NCBI GenBank assembly: GCA_965223165.1
Contig: CBDCVQ010000020.1
Span: 1,736,001 to 1,800,000, forward strand
Source of the DNA: JABDMH01 sp965223165
GTDB lineage: Bacteria; Bacteroidota; Bacteroidia; Chitinophagales; Saprospiraceae
DNA length: 64,000 bases
Direction: 5' to 3'
Below are positions 16,588 through 25,280 of this stretch, one piece after another. The notes under the pieces were generated by a model. It was given only the letters and a program-made list of their open reading frames with translations, did not search any database and was not told the origin of the DNA. Position 1 is the first letter of the stretch. The number at the start of each line of letters is the position of its first letter. The translations under genes and the position numbers were made by a program.

Positions 16588-17098
16588 ACAAGATCGTGGC
16601 TTTTTTTGGTGGTTAAACTCCCCGGAAAAAAAACTGACATCAGACGTCATGTACCAACAGTTGATGCCGTAGAGCTCGAAGAAAAAATTACACTCTCTTG
16701 CTATTTCTTATGCCAAAATTAGATGAATCCGGGCCCTGGGGCAGCGAATGACTTTCAGAAAAAAAAGTGCGGCGCCTCGAAGACTCGATTTGCCGCACCT
16801 ACACCCCAAAACCATCTATTCTTGATAGTAATCAGCCTAAAAAGAACTGATTCTATTTTGATGTAACATTTCTACGCCCTAATAATATGATAAATTCACC
16901 TTTTTGGCAAAAAAATCACATCAACAAATCAAAAGTACATCTTTCTGGGAGACAATGAAACCCGAATTCCCTAGTTTACAGTGGTTTTTGCAGATCATGA
17001 CAAAATTTTGACAATGAGTCAAAAAATCTGTCTTGCTGGTCGGGCAATTTTGATACTCATCCTGATAAACGACAGATTTACCACCAAACCCATTTCGA
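16588..17098. other. 511-bp AT-rich gap after the IS110 transposase
   Basis: The first ~130 bases probably include the right end of the IS and, if this is an IS1111-like member, could encode its bridge RNA. It includes CATCA...TGATG pairing at about 16637-16665. Further on lies an orphan minus-strand terminator (16758-16798). No coding frame is supported, and no TAnnTTTG box was found ahead of the ABC transporter gene. Confidence 0.45.
16758..16798 (-). terminator. Orphan intrinsic terminator on the minus strand
   Basis: The minus strand reads GTGCGGC, an 18-base loop with a further TCGA/TCGA pairing, GCCGCAC and then a run of at least eight T. No minus-strand gene lies upstream between it and the ABC transporter start at 17099. 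It may end a small RNA, or be left from a gene lost at the IS110 insertion. Confidence 0.6.
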
Positions 17099-18001
17099 AT
17101 GTCCATTCTACACATTAACGAGGTTGTCAAAAAATACTACAATCATGTAGCGGTAGACCGGGTCAGCTTTGAGATGTCCAGCGGAACCATATTGGGGTTG
17201 CTAGGGCCCAATGGCGCAGGCAAGACCAGTCTCATCAGGATCATCACGACCATCACCAAGGCCGATAGCGGGTCCGTCTTATTTGATGGTGAGCCGCTCA
17301 GCATCGAGCATCCCTCCCAGATGGGCTACCTGCCCGAGGAGCGAGGGTTGTACAAAAAGATGAAGGTGGGTGAGCAGCTACTCTATCTGGCACAACTGAA
17401 GGGTCTGGAGCGATCAGCTGCCAAGGGAGCGATCGATCATTGGCTGGAGAAGTTTGATATGCATGGGTGGTGGAATAAGAAGATCGAAGAACTTTCCAAA
17501 GGCATGCAGCAGAAGGTGCAATTTGTATCGACGATCGTGCATCGCCCCAAACTGATCATTCTGGACGAGCCCTTTTCCGGCCTTGACCCTATCAATACCA
17601 ATCTGATTAAGAGTCAAATACGCTTGCTCAATGAGCAGGGCACCAGTGTAATCTTCTCTACCCACCGCATGGAGCAAGTAGAGGAGATCTGTAAGGAGAT
17701 CGTATTGATCAACGATGGAAAAAACATTCTCGATGGCTTTGTGCAGGATATTAAGGAAGAGTACAAGGACCATCTGTTTCGATTCACTTGCCAGGGGGAG
17801 GTGCCCGGTCATATGCTCGAACGGCCCGAGATCAAAGGTCGATCCAATGGATCACTGGTGGTCAATCTGCCCAGCTCCCAAGAGGCCAACGCCTTTATGC
17901 GGTCGCTGATGGATGAAGGTGTGATCATTACCTCCTTCAGCGAGATTCTTCCGACCCTCAATGACATATTTATCAAGAAAGTAACCGAAACCAATGAATA
18001 A
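17099..18001 (+). CDS. ABC transporter ATP-binding protein (NatA-like)
   Basis: The 300-aa protein has Walker A GPNGAGKTSL near residue 38, the signature ELSKGMQQKVQ near 135 and Walker B LIILDEPFSGLDP near 157. A C-terminal DUF4162-like tail follows, as found in NatA-type exporters. It should energise the permease encoded next (8-bp overlap) to export a small molecule or Na+ across the inner membrane. The substrate cannot be told from sequence. Confidence 0.92.
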   Translation: MSILHINEVVKKYYNHVAVDRVSFEMSSGTILGLLGPNGAGKTSLIRIITTITKADSGSVLFDGEPLSIEHPSQMGYLPEERGLYKKMKVGEQLLYLAQLKGLERSAAKGAIDHWLEKFDMHGWWNKKIEELSKGMQQKVQFVSTIVHRPKLIILDEPFSGLDPINTNLIKSQIRLLNEQGTSVIFSTHRMEQVEEICKEIVLINDGKNILDGFVQDIKEEYKDHLFRFTCQGEVPGHMLERPEIKGRSNGSLVVNLPSSQEANAFMRSLMDEGVIITSFSEILPTLNDIFIKKVTETNE

Positions 18002-19325
18002 ACTGTGGCTGATCATTAAACGGGAGTACTTGGTGCGGGTCAAAAAGAAGTCATTTATACTCACCACGCTGCTTGCTCCCCTGGCAGTGGCTCTGCTGAT
18101 GGTGATCGTCGGATTGATCTTTTCGTACCAGGGGGACGATGCCAAGGACGTGGTGATCATAGACCAAGCACGACTCCTGGATAAGAAGATCAAGGACCAG
18201 CGAAACTTCTACTTCCGCTTCACTGACAAGGATCTTGATGGATTGATTGCCTCCAAGGACAGCGAACCATTTGATGCCGTACTGGTCGTGCCTCCCCTCA
18301 AAGACTTGGACACCCGAAAGCATACCATATACTACCACTCTGATGAAAGCCTGGATCTGGATGGCATGGATGCCTTGCAGCGGACCATCCGCGACAAGAT
18401 CCGCGACTACAAGATCAGGGAGATGCAGCTCGACGCAGACCAACTGGATAATCTCAACACCCAGATCACACTTGATCCCGAGCCACTGACCGAGTCAGCC
18501 GACGACGAGGAGGCTTCGGACAATCCGAGTCCCTTCACCTCCGTGGTGGCCGCAGCGATTGGTGGCGTCATGGGTTTTGTCATGTACATGATCGTGTTTA
18601 TCAACGGCATGATGGTGATGCGCAGCGTGATGGAGGAAAAGATGAATCGGGTCGTGGAAGTGATGATCAGCAGCGTGCGACCTTTCTACCTGATGATGGG
18701 CAAGATCATCGGTGTGGGAGGAGTGGGTTTTACCCAGATCCTCATTTGGGCCATTCTCATTCCACTCATTGCGATGGGGGCCAATCTGCTATTTGGGTTT
18801 GATACTCAGCAAGTGATGATCGATGAGTCGGCCGTCGATATCGATCCGGATGATATGAATGCCATGATGGGGCAGGTCATGGCCGAGCTGCGGGCTGTCA
18901 ATTGGTGGCTGATCGCCCCTTGTTTTGCGATCTTTTTCTTTGGAGGATACATCATTTACGCATCGCTCTTTGCCGGTGTCGGATCGGCGATTGGCGACGA
19001 TCTTGCCGAGAGCCAGGCATTGACCTTGCCCCTGACCATCCCGGTGATACTAGCGCTCTATATCATGTTTGCCGCCCTTCGGGTGCCTAATAGCTCACTG
19101 GCAGTGTGGGCATCGATTTTTCCGTTTTTCTCACCCATTGTTATGCCGGCACGGTTGGCCTTTGGTCCGCCGGCTTGGCAGATCGTATTGTCCATTTTGC
19201 TGCTGATCGGAGCGGCCATCTTTTGCGTATGGATCTCGGGCAGGATCTATCGCACGGGCATTCTCATGTATGGCAAGCGGGGCAGCTTCAAAGAGATCTG
19301 GAAGTGGATGACAACAAAGCAGTAG
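17994..19325 (+). CDS. ABC-2 type permease (NatB-like)
   Basis: The 443-aa membrane protein has one N-terminal span (about 20-45), a large extracytoplasmic domain rich in Asp (about 45-180), and about five C-terminal spans. This is the layout of NatB/ABC-2 permeases. A conserved MEEKMNRVVEVMISSVRPF segment sits between spans. Its start overlaps the end of the ATP-binding gene, so the two are translationally coupled. It converges on aspS, with 38 bp between. Confidence 0.9.
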   Translation: MNKLWLIIKREYLVRVKKKSFILTTLLAPLAVALLMVIVGLIFSYQGDDAKDVVIIDQARLLDKKIKDQRNFYFRFTDKDLDGLIASKDSEPFDAVLVVPPLKDLDTRKHTIYYHSDESLDLDGMDALQRTIRDKIRDYKIREMQLDADQLDNLNTQITLDPEPLTESADDEEASDNPSPFTSVVAAAIGGVMGFVMYMIVFINGMMVMRSVMEEKMNRVVEVMISSVRPFYLMMGKIIGVGGVGFTQILIWAILIPLIAMGANLLFGFDTQQVMIDESAVDIDPDDMNAMMGQVMAELRAVNWWLIAPCFAIFFFGGYIIYASLFAGVGSAIGDDLAESQALTLPLTIPVILALYIMFAALRVPNSSLAVWASIFPFFSPIVMPARLAFGPPAWQIVLSILLLIGAAIFCVWISGRIYRTGILMYGKRGSFKEIWKWMTTKQ

Positions 19326-19363
19326 CTCGCTGAGAGCAATGAGATTGGTATGGCAGCAGCCTC

Positions 19364-21124
19364 TTAGATCTTCAAAGCCAATCCCAACTCGTCCAGCTGG
19401 TCGGTATCTACCGGAGATGGCGCATCGATCATCATATCTCGACCCATGTTGTTCTTTGGGAAGGCAATGAAGTCGCGGATGGAGGTGCTGCCCTTCATGA
19501 CCGCGCACAGGCGATCAAAACCAAAGGCAATCCCGCCATGGGGAGGGGCACCGTATTCAAAGGCACCCAGTAGAAACCCGAATTGCGCTTCTGCTTCTGC
19601 CTGACTGAAACCCAAGAGGCGGAAATTGCGCTCCTGCAGGGATCGATCATGGATTCTGATGGAACCGCCAGCAATCTCCGCCCCGTTGATCACCAAATCG
19701 TAGGCATCGGCTCTCAATGATTTTAGTACCGCATGATCACTGGATTGCATCTTGTCAATGTCCTCCTTTTTGGGGGAGGTAAAGGGATGGTGCATCGCAT
19801 GAAAACGCTGGGAATCCTCATCCCATTCGAGTAGCGGAAAGTCGAGTACCCACAGGGGCTTGAAGTCCGATGGGTCGATGAGACCTAGGCTTTTGCCCAT
19901 CTCCAGCCGCAACTCGCCCATCTGCTTGAGGGTGGTGTCCCGCTCACCCGATAGGATCAATAACATGTCTCCCGGCTTGGCTCCACAGTGCTCGGCCCAG
20001 GACTGCAATTGCTCGTCTGCATAAAACTTGCCCACACTGGACTTAAAGGATCCGTCCTCATTCCACTTCACATAGACCAGGCCCTTGGCTCCGATCTGCG
20101 GTCGCTTTACCCAGTCAGTCAGCTTATTGATGTCCTTGTTGGAGTACTGACCGGCCTGCTTTTCTGCGTTGATGGCAACCACCAGTTCGGCACGGTCAAA
20201 CACATTAAAGCCATGTCCCCGGGCTAAATCTCCCAAATCGACCAGCGGCATGCCAAATCGCAGATCTGGTTTGTCCGACCCATAGGTCGACATCGCTTCA
20301 TCATACGCCATGCGCGGGAAGTCAGGTAGCTCGACCTCGAGCAATACCTGAAATAGGTCCTTGGTCAACCCCTCAAACGTGCAGAGGATGTCCTCGATGT
20401 TGACGAAGGCCATTTCACAGTCGATCTGTGTAAACTCCGGCTGGCGGTCGGAGCGCAAGTCCTCGTCGCGGAAGCATTTGACCAACTGAAAGTAGCGGTC
20501 AAAGCCCGCCACCATTAGAATTTGCTTAAACGTCTGGGGCGATTGAGGAAGAGCATAAAACTGGCCCGGATTGAGTCTGCTGGGCACCACAAAATCACGT
20601 GCACCTTCGGGTGTGCTCTTGATCAGGCAGGGTGTCTCGATCTCCACAAATCCCTGGGAGTCTAGATACTTTCGCGACTCGAGCGCCACTCTACTGCGAA
20701 AAATCACCTTGTCTTTTACCGGACTACGGCGCATGTCGAGATAGCGATACTTCATGCGCAGATCATCCCCTCCGTCGCTTTCGTCTTCGATCGTGAATGG
20801 AGGCACAGATGACCGGTTGAGCACCGCGAGCTTGCCGGCGACGATCTCAATATCGCCCGTATCTCGATTGGGATTCTTATTGCTCCGCTCCCGCACCAGA
20901 CCCTCTACCTGGATGACAAACTCACGACCCAAATCCTCTGCCTGCCGGCAAAGATCCTCGTCGTCGTCCATGTCAAATACCAACTGGGTGATGCCATATC
21001 GATCTCGCAGATCAATGAATGTCAAGCCACCAAACTGGCGGCTGGCCTGGACCCATCCGCTGAGGGTGACCGTCTGCCCCACCTCCGATAGCCTTAGCTC
21101 TCCACACGTATGTGTACGGTACAT
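19364..21124 (-). CDS. aspS: Aspartyl-tRNA synthetase
   Basis: The 586-aa protein has the N-terminal OB-fold anticodon-binding domain (VTLSGWVQASRQFGGLTFIDLRD), the class II core with FRDEDLRSDRQPEFTQID (motif 2), the bacterial GAD insertion domain, and the C-terminal motif 3 FGFDRLCAVM. It charges tRNA-Asp. The length and domain order are those of bacterial AspRS. It is a single gene with its own -7 box at 21156-21163. Confidence 0.97.
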   Translation of the reverse strand: MYRTHTCGELRLSEVGQTVTLSGWVQASRQFGGLTFIDLRDRYGITQLVFDMDDDEDLCRQAEDLGREFVIQVEGLVRERSNKNPNRDTGDIEIVAGKLAVLNRSSVPPFTIEDESDGGDDLRMKYRYLDMRRSPVKDKVIFRSRVALESRKYLDSQGFVEIETPCLIKSTPEGARDFVVPSRLNPGQFYALPQSPQTFKQILMVAGFDRYFQLVKCFRDEDLRSDRQPEFTQIDCEMAFVNIEDILCTFEGLTKDLFQVLLEVELPDFPRMAYDEAMSTYGSDKPDLRFGMPLVDLGDLARGHGFNVFDRAELVVAINAEKQAGQYSNKDINKLTDWVKRPQIGAKGLVYVKWNEDGSFKSSVGKFYADEQLQSWAEHCGAKPGDMLLILSGERDTTLKQMGELRLEMGKSLGLIDPSDFKPLWVLDFPLLEWDEDSQRFHAMHHPFTSPKKEDIDKMQSSDHAVLKSLRADAYDLVINGAEIAGGSIRIHDRSLQERNFRLLGFSQAEAEAQFGFLLGAFEYGAPPHGGIAFGFDRLCAVMKGSTSIRDFIAFPKNNMGRDMMIDAPSPVDTDQLDELGLALKI

Positions 21125-21442
21125 ACCGTATCTACATTTTCTCTGTTAAATGGCGCAAAAATAACAGAATATGACAAGCTGCCATGACCCGTCTCCCTTT
21201 CCAAGATCGGTCATGACCGCGCCTACCGCACCGAGCCCATTCTGCCGGACTGAGCGCTACCCTTGATTTGATGTGGTGCACCCCAATAGGTCCTCGATGT
21301 CCCTGCGTTTGAGCCCTATTCCGTGGCGCAGTTACCTGCCAGGGTATCTTCAAAGGCGCATTTGCTCGCGTCGCATAAAACTTTTTTTAAGGACAGGGCG
21401 TCATAGAGGCAAGACAGCGTACTGAAGCTTCTGAATCCTGAC
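21125..21442. other. 318-bp divergent gap between aspS and the ECF sigma gene
   Basis: It contains the aspS promoter candidate near its left end. The rest has no recognised feature. No TAnnTTTG box is seen before the sigma factor gene, which may be transcribed from a non-housekeeping promoter. Confidence 0.5.
21156..21163 (-). promoter_or_regulatory. Candidate aspS promoter, -7 box
   Basis: The minus strand reads TATTTTTG (TAnnTTTG), about 32 bases before the aspS ATG. Confidence 0.55.
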
Positions 21443-22021
21443 ATGAACGGCGACCTCGATCCTTTGAAGACCGCAGCGTTGGTGGAGCGAATGCGAAATG
21501 GCGAACAGGCCGCATTCCAAATTGTGATCAAGCATTGGCACAAGCGCATATTTAACTATGCGCTCCGCTATGGCAACGATGCACATTTTGCCCACGAGGT
21601 GGTGCAAAAGACCTTCATCCAGATGTTTGAGAAGATCGACCAACTGAAGGATCCGGCCAAACTACGCTCCTGGCTCTACCGCATCGCGAGCAATTGCTGC
21701 GCCTCGGAGGGCCGCATGAAGAAGAGATTGGGATATGTCTCGCTGGAAGAGGACGGTCCCTTTAGAGATCCCCTCAATCCGGCGACCAGCTACGAACGAA
21801 AAGAAATGCAAGGGCTGGTCATGGATGTGTTGCAGCGGATCCCAGCAGAGCAGAGACGAGTGATCATCATGAAGGAGTACGAAGGACTGAAGTTTAGAGA
21901 GATAGCAGAAGCCTTAGGCGAATCAGAAAACACCATTAAGTCGAGAATGTACTACGGACTCGATGCCATGAAGAAAATACTAATACACAAGAAGCTCAGC
22001 AAAGAGATGTACTATGAATAA
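21443..22021 (+). CDS. ECF-type RNA polymerase sigma factor
   Basis: The 192-aa protein has sigma region 2 (about 15-85, with NYALRYGNDAHFAHEVVQKTF and LRSWLYRIASN) and region 4 (about 130-182, with an helix-turn-helix FREIAEALGESENTIKSRMYYG). Region 3 is absent, as in ECF sigma factors. The next gene overlaps it by 8 bp and encodes a single-span membrane protein, the usual position of an anti-sigma factor. The regulon is unknown. Confidence 0.92.
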   Translation: MNGDLDPLKTAALVERMRNGEQAAFQIVIKHWHKRIFNYALRYGNDAHFAHEVVQKTFIQMFEKIDQLKDPAKLRSWLYRIASNCCASEGRMKKRLGYVSLEEDGPFRDPLNPATSYERKEMQGLVMDVLQRIPAEQRRVIIMKEYEGLKFREIAEALGESENTIKSRMYYGLDAMKKILIHKKLSKEMYYE

Positions 22022-22736
22022 GGAGAAGATGATGGACTACCTCTACGGAGAGATGTCCCCCTCCGAAAGAGAGGCGTATAAGTCGGAGTTGGACCGCAGT
22101 GAAGATGGCCAGGAGCTAGCAGCAATGGGGGCGGTCCGAAAGTTTATGGCGCAGAGCAAGGACGTAGATCCAGGTCCCGCTCCGGTACTCGTCCTACCTG
22201 CCAAGCGCCGAGCCATAGGACGATGGTGGGCCGTGGCAGCTACCTTGTTGATGTTGCTGGTGGCCGGACGCTTACTAGGCATACAGGTCAAGATGGACCA
22301 GCGACAATTTACGATGTCTTTTGGTCCAACCGAGCAGGTCAATCCAGCTACGATGCCTAGTCAAGACAACTATCAAGCAGTGCTCGCAGCGGTGGCATCC
22401 CTCAGATCTGAAATGAACGAAAAAATGGATCGTCTGGAACGCCCCCAACTTGCCCAGCTGGCTACACAGGACCAATTGCAGGCCTTGCAGACATCGCTGG
22501 CACGTAGCATGAATACCCAAAACTCCGACCTCTTTTATCAAGTATCTGACCAGTTGCAACGGGACCAAGAAGCATACACCCGATCCATGATAGACGAACT
22601 AGTTCAGTATTTAGAAACGCAGAGAAGAGAAGACCTCCAGCTGGTAAACGATGGTCTTCAAAATCTGGTGCAAGCCATCCAGTTGAATTCGGATGATCTG
22701 GCACAGTTTGTAAACAATCCTATTCAAAATTATTAG
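22014..22736 (+). CDS. Putative anti-sigma factor, single-pass membrane protein
   Basis: The 240-aa protein has a cytoplasmic N-terminus of about 70 residues that starts MNKEKMMDYLYGEMSPSERE, the pattern of anti-sigma N-terminal domains. One membrane span follows (about 72-90), then a periplasmic coiled coil of about 130 residues rich in Gln, Leu and Asp. The classical zinc-binding His/Cys motif is not present. The role is inferred from the overlap with the ECF sigma gene and from this layout. Confidence 0.7.
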   Translation: MNKEKMMDYLYGEMSPSEREAYKSELDRSEDGQELAAMGAVRKFMAQSKDVDPGPAPVLVLPAKRRAIGRWWAVAATLLMLLVAGRLLGIQVKMDQRQFTMSFGPTEQVNPATMPSQDNYQAVLAAVASLRSEMNEKMDRLERPQLAQLATQDQLQALQTSLARSMNTQNSDLFYQVSDQLQRDQEAYTRSMIDELVQYLETQRREDLQLVNDGLQNLVQAIQLNSDDLAQFVNNPIQNY

Positions 22737-22739
22737 ACA

Positions 22740-23837
22740 ATGAAGCAAATGTATCAAATATGGATGCTGGCCCTATGCCTACTGGGGAGCACGGCATATG
22801 GTCAGAAGATCGACGAAGCGCTGATGGAACGAGACCTCGAAGTGGCGGAGAACATTCTCGCAACGTTGATCAGTAGCAAAAAATCAAAGCACGGTGTCTG
22901 GGGCCACAGCCGAAATGTAGAGGGCTCCTATCTGGAGAACTACGGCGTGGTTTTTCGACTGTCTGACCGCTTTATAGTGTCAAACTTTTCGCTGAGCGGA
23001 GCGCCAAGTGACGACTTTGATGATACAGAAGTCCTGATCATTGAGGGAGAGACGACGCGCAAGGGCGTCGGTGGGAAGGCTCAGGCGACCATGGATGATC
23101 TGAAGTCGACGGTCATCGAGTTTCTCGTGGATTATGGCAATCTCATTCATCAATTGAAACCCGCCGACAAGATCATGGTCAAGACGGATCAGTCGAAGGG
23201 GCGCGGGTCTTTCACGATATTGGCCGGAGGCCAAAAGCAGCCAAGGAAGAGTAGCCTGAGGGCGGAAGTGACCAAGTCCGACCTCGATGCCTATGAGGCG
23301 GGCAATCTCACCCGAGCACAAATAGAGGAGAAGGTAGTCATCAGCGAGTCTGTCGTTGATGTCTCCCTGGAGCCCCAGCTAGAGGTCTTTGCCTCCATGC
23401 TCAAGCGACTCTATGAGGTGGATCTGTCAGACACGTATTATATGTCCAATCGACCGTACTACGAGCGGATGAGCGATTTTGGTGTCACTTATTATGTCAA
23501 GGTGTACTCTAGTCGAGTGCATGACGATGATCGCTATACACTACCGACCATCGATCGCAAGGATGTCTCCAAAGAAGAGCGCGAAAAGATCGTCGAGGAG
23601 ATGTATCCCAAGTTTGTCGATAGCATGAAGGAGCATGTCCTGGAGTATGGGCATGTCCTCAAGACCCTGAAGCCCGAGGAAATGGTCGTGCTGCAAATCA
23701 AGTTGACCTCCTGTGATTGTGATATTCCGGTGGAGATCGAGATGTCTACCAAAAAGTCTACCATCGAAGATTATCGCAGTGGCAAGAAAGGAAAGTCCCA
23801 GGCCATGGCCGATGTGGCTGTCAAGAAACTGAGATAA
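22740..23837 (+). CDS. Exported protein of the ECF operon, unknown function
   Basis: The 365-aa protein has a signal peptide (LLGSTAYGQK) and no membrane span after it, so it should be periplasmic or outside. It contains two similar halves: both carry a long helical stretch, a beta region and a phrase of the type LKPxExMVxxQxK (KPADKIMVKTDQ near 140, KPEEMVVLQIK near 310). This suggests internal duplication. It follows the anti-sigma gene after 3 bp and is followed by a terminator, so it closes the operon. The family is not recognised. Confidence 0.7.
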   Translation: MKQMYQIWMLALCLLGSTAYGQKIDEALMERDLEVAENILATLISSKKSKHGVWGHSRNVEGSYLENYGVVFRLSDRFIVSNFSLSGAPSDDFDDTEVLIIEGETTRKGVGGKAQATMDDLKSTVIEFLVDYGNLIHQLKPADKIMVKTDQSKGRGSFTILAGGQKQPRKSSLRAEVTKSDLDAYEAGNLTRAQIEEKVVISESVVDVSLEPQLEVFASMLKRLYEVDLSDTYYMSNRPYYERMSDFGVTYYVKVYSSRVHDDDRYTLPTIDRKDVSKEEREKIVEEMYPKFVDSMKEHVLEYGHVLKTLKPEEMVVLQIKLTSCDCDIPVEIEMSTKKSTIEDYRSGKKGKSQAMADVAVKKLR

Positions 23838-23877
23838 GGCATCCTATCGGATTTATATAACTGAAGGGGGCGTCCGA

Positions 23878-23901
23878 GCACCAGTCTTGGGTGCCCTTTT
23901 T
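23878..23901 (+). terminator. Terminator of the ECF operon
   Basis: GCACC-AGTCTTG-GGTGC is followed by CCTTTTT, about 40 bases after the stop codon of the exported protein gene. Confidence 0.65.
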
Positions 23902-23951
23902 GCGTACCGACTCCTGCGGGAGGGTTCCGGTAAGTGACAAATCCATGACAG

Positions 23952-23978
23952 TTGCCGATATGCCAGCTATTATATTTG
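23952..23978 (+). promoter_or_regulatory. Candidate hemA promoter
   Basis: TATATTTG (23971-23978) is a full TAnnTTTG match with TTG 16 bases upstream (23952-23954). It gives a leader of about 15 bases to the ATG at 24000, and rules against the longer reading frame that would begin at 23952. Confidence 0.6.
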
Positions 23979-23999
23979 CTGGGTAAATCGCGCATTTGC

Positions 24000-25211
24000 A
24001 TGCTTTCGCATTTCCACATTTTGACGATGACACACAAGGAGGTCAGCTTAGACAAGTTGCCTGCGTATGCTATCGCATGTGAAAATGAAGACGATCTCAG
24101 GGGCCAGCTACAAGCCCTTAAGCAGCGGATGCAGCTCGACGAGCTCTTTTATATCAACACGTGCAATCGAGTAATGTTCTTCTTTCTAACCATGAAAGAA
24201 GTTGACCAGGACTTTATCTCGGCTTTCGCCGGAAAGCAGGTTAGACCCTGGTTGCATTATCACGGAGCATCGGCCTTGCTTCATCTATTTCAAGTGGCTG
24301 CCTCTATTCACTCCATGGTGGTAGGTGAGCGCCAGATCTTACGGCAGATTAGAGATGCGTATGACCAGCAGTCTCAGTGGGGTCTCTCGGGAGACTACGT
24401 ACGCCTCAGCGTTGAGCAAATGATCCGAAGTGCCAAGAAGGTGTACGCTAGCACCAGTATCGGAGACCGATTGGTGTCGGTGGTTTCCTTGGCCGTGAAG
24501 CGACTGCAGGACTTTAAGCTGCGTAAGGACGCCAAGTTTGTCTTGGTGGGGGCCGGATCGACCATCCAGTTGGTGCTAAAGCATCTGACAAAAAGGGGTT
24601 ACCACAATTTCACGATCTACAATCGTACCCTGGCTAAGGCCGAGAAGATTGGCAAGCCCATGGGTGCTCAGGTAGGCACCTTGGATCAATTGTCGGAGCA
24701 CAAGGAGCATTTTGATTGTTTGATTGCTTGCACCGGTTCGCATTCTCCCATCATCCGGTATGACTTGGCCAAGCAGATCACGCAGGATCAGATGCACGAC
24801 AAGATCTGGGTGGATCTGGGGGTGCCTCCAGATATTTCGGCCCGGTTGCAGCAGGACTTTGATGATCACTTCATCGGCGTACAGTCACTCAAGGCGTTGG
24901 CGGTGGAAAATATGAAGCTGCGGCAGAAGGAGATCGAAAAAGCCGACATCATTTTGGATGAGGCCGTCGAGACTTTCCTAAAGCTCATCTATCAACGTCG
25001 TGTGGAGCTCGCCTTTCAGGTGATTCCGGAGGAGATCAAGGAGATCAAGCAAAAGGCCATGGATGAGGTCTTTCGCAAAGACCTTGAAGTGATGGATGAT
25101 CATGCCCTGGATGTCGTCTCCAAGATGATGGATTATATGGAGAAGAAGTGTATCGGCATACCCATGAAGGCAGCCAAAGAGGCAGCGCACGCGGCGGTCT
25201 CGATACAGTAA
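24000..25211 (+). CDS. hemA: Glutamyl-tRNA reductase
   Basis: The start at 24000 (MLSHFHILTMTHKEVSL) matches the usual N-terminus of Bacteroidota HemA and lies just downstream of a promoter box. The 403-aa protein has the catalytic Cys55 in YINTCNRV, the GERQILRQIRDAY helix, the NADPH-binding domain with VLVGAGSTIQLVLKHL near residue 180, and a C-terminal dimerisation helix. It reduces glutamyl-tRNA to glutamate-1-semialdehyde, the first step of tetrapyrrole synthesis. No other heme genes are adjacent. Confidence 0.93.
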   Translation: MLSHFHILTMTHKEVSLDKLPAYAIACENEDDLRGQLQALKQRMQLDELFYINTCNRVMFFFLTMKEVDQDFISAFAGKQVRPWLHYHGASALLHLFQVAASIHSMVVGERQILRQIRDAYDQQSQWGLSGDYVRLSVEQMIRSAKKVYASTSIGDRLVSVVSLAVKRLQDFKLRKDAKFVLVGAGSTIQLVLKHLTKRGYHNFTIYNRTLAKAEKIGKPMGAQVGTLDQLSEHKEHFDCLIACTGSHSPIIRYDLAKQITQDQMHDKIWVDLGVPPDISARLQQDFDDHFIGVQSLKALAVENMKLRQKEIEKADIILDEAVETFLKLIYQRRVELAFQVIPEEIKEIKQKAMDEVFRKDLEVMDDHALDVVSKMMDYMEKKCIGIPMKAAKEAAHAAVSIQ

Positions 25212-25220
25212 CTACCATGC

Positions 25221-25247
25221 GGGGTTTCTTCAGGCCCCTATTTTGTC
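25221..25247 (+). terminator. Possible hemA terminator
   Basis: GGGG...CCCC with a 10-base loop (25221-25238) is followed by TATTTTGTCTT. The stem is short, so this is tentative. Confidence 0.4.
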
Positions 25248-25280
25248 TTAATTTACTGCTACACAAAATCTCCTTGTAGC

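Larger units (their letters stand above)
15292..16720 (+). mobile_element. IS110-family insertion sequence (ends not determined)
   Basis: A complete IS110-type transposase is flanked by non-coding DNA of lower GC content than its neighbours. Members of this family lack clear terminal inverted repeats and make little or no target duplication, so the ends cannot be fixed from one copy. The coordinates given are a rough outer guess. The element sits between the lipid kinase and the ABC transporter genes. Confidence 0.5.

Noticed and set aside
16921..17130. Minus-strand frame of 69 codons
   Set aside because: It overlaps the start of the ABC transporter gene and has no coding character.
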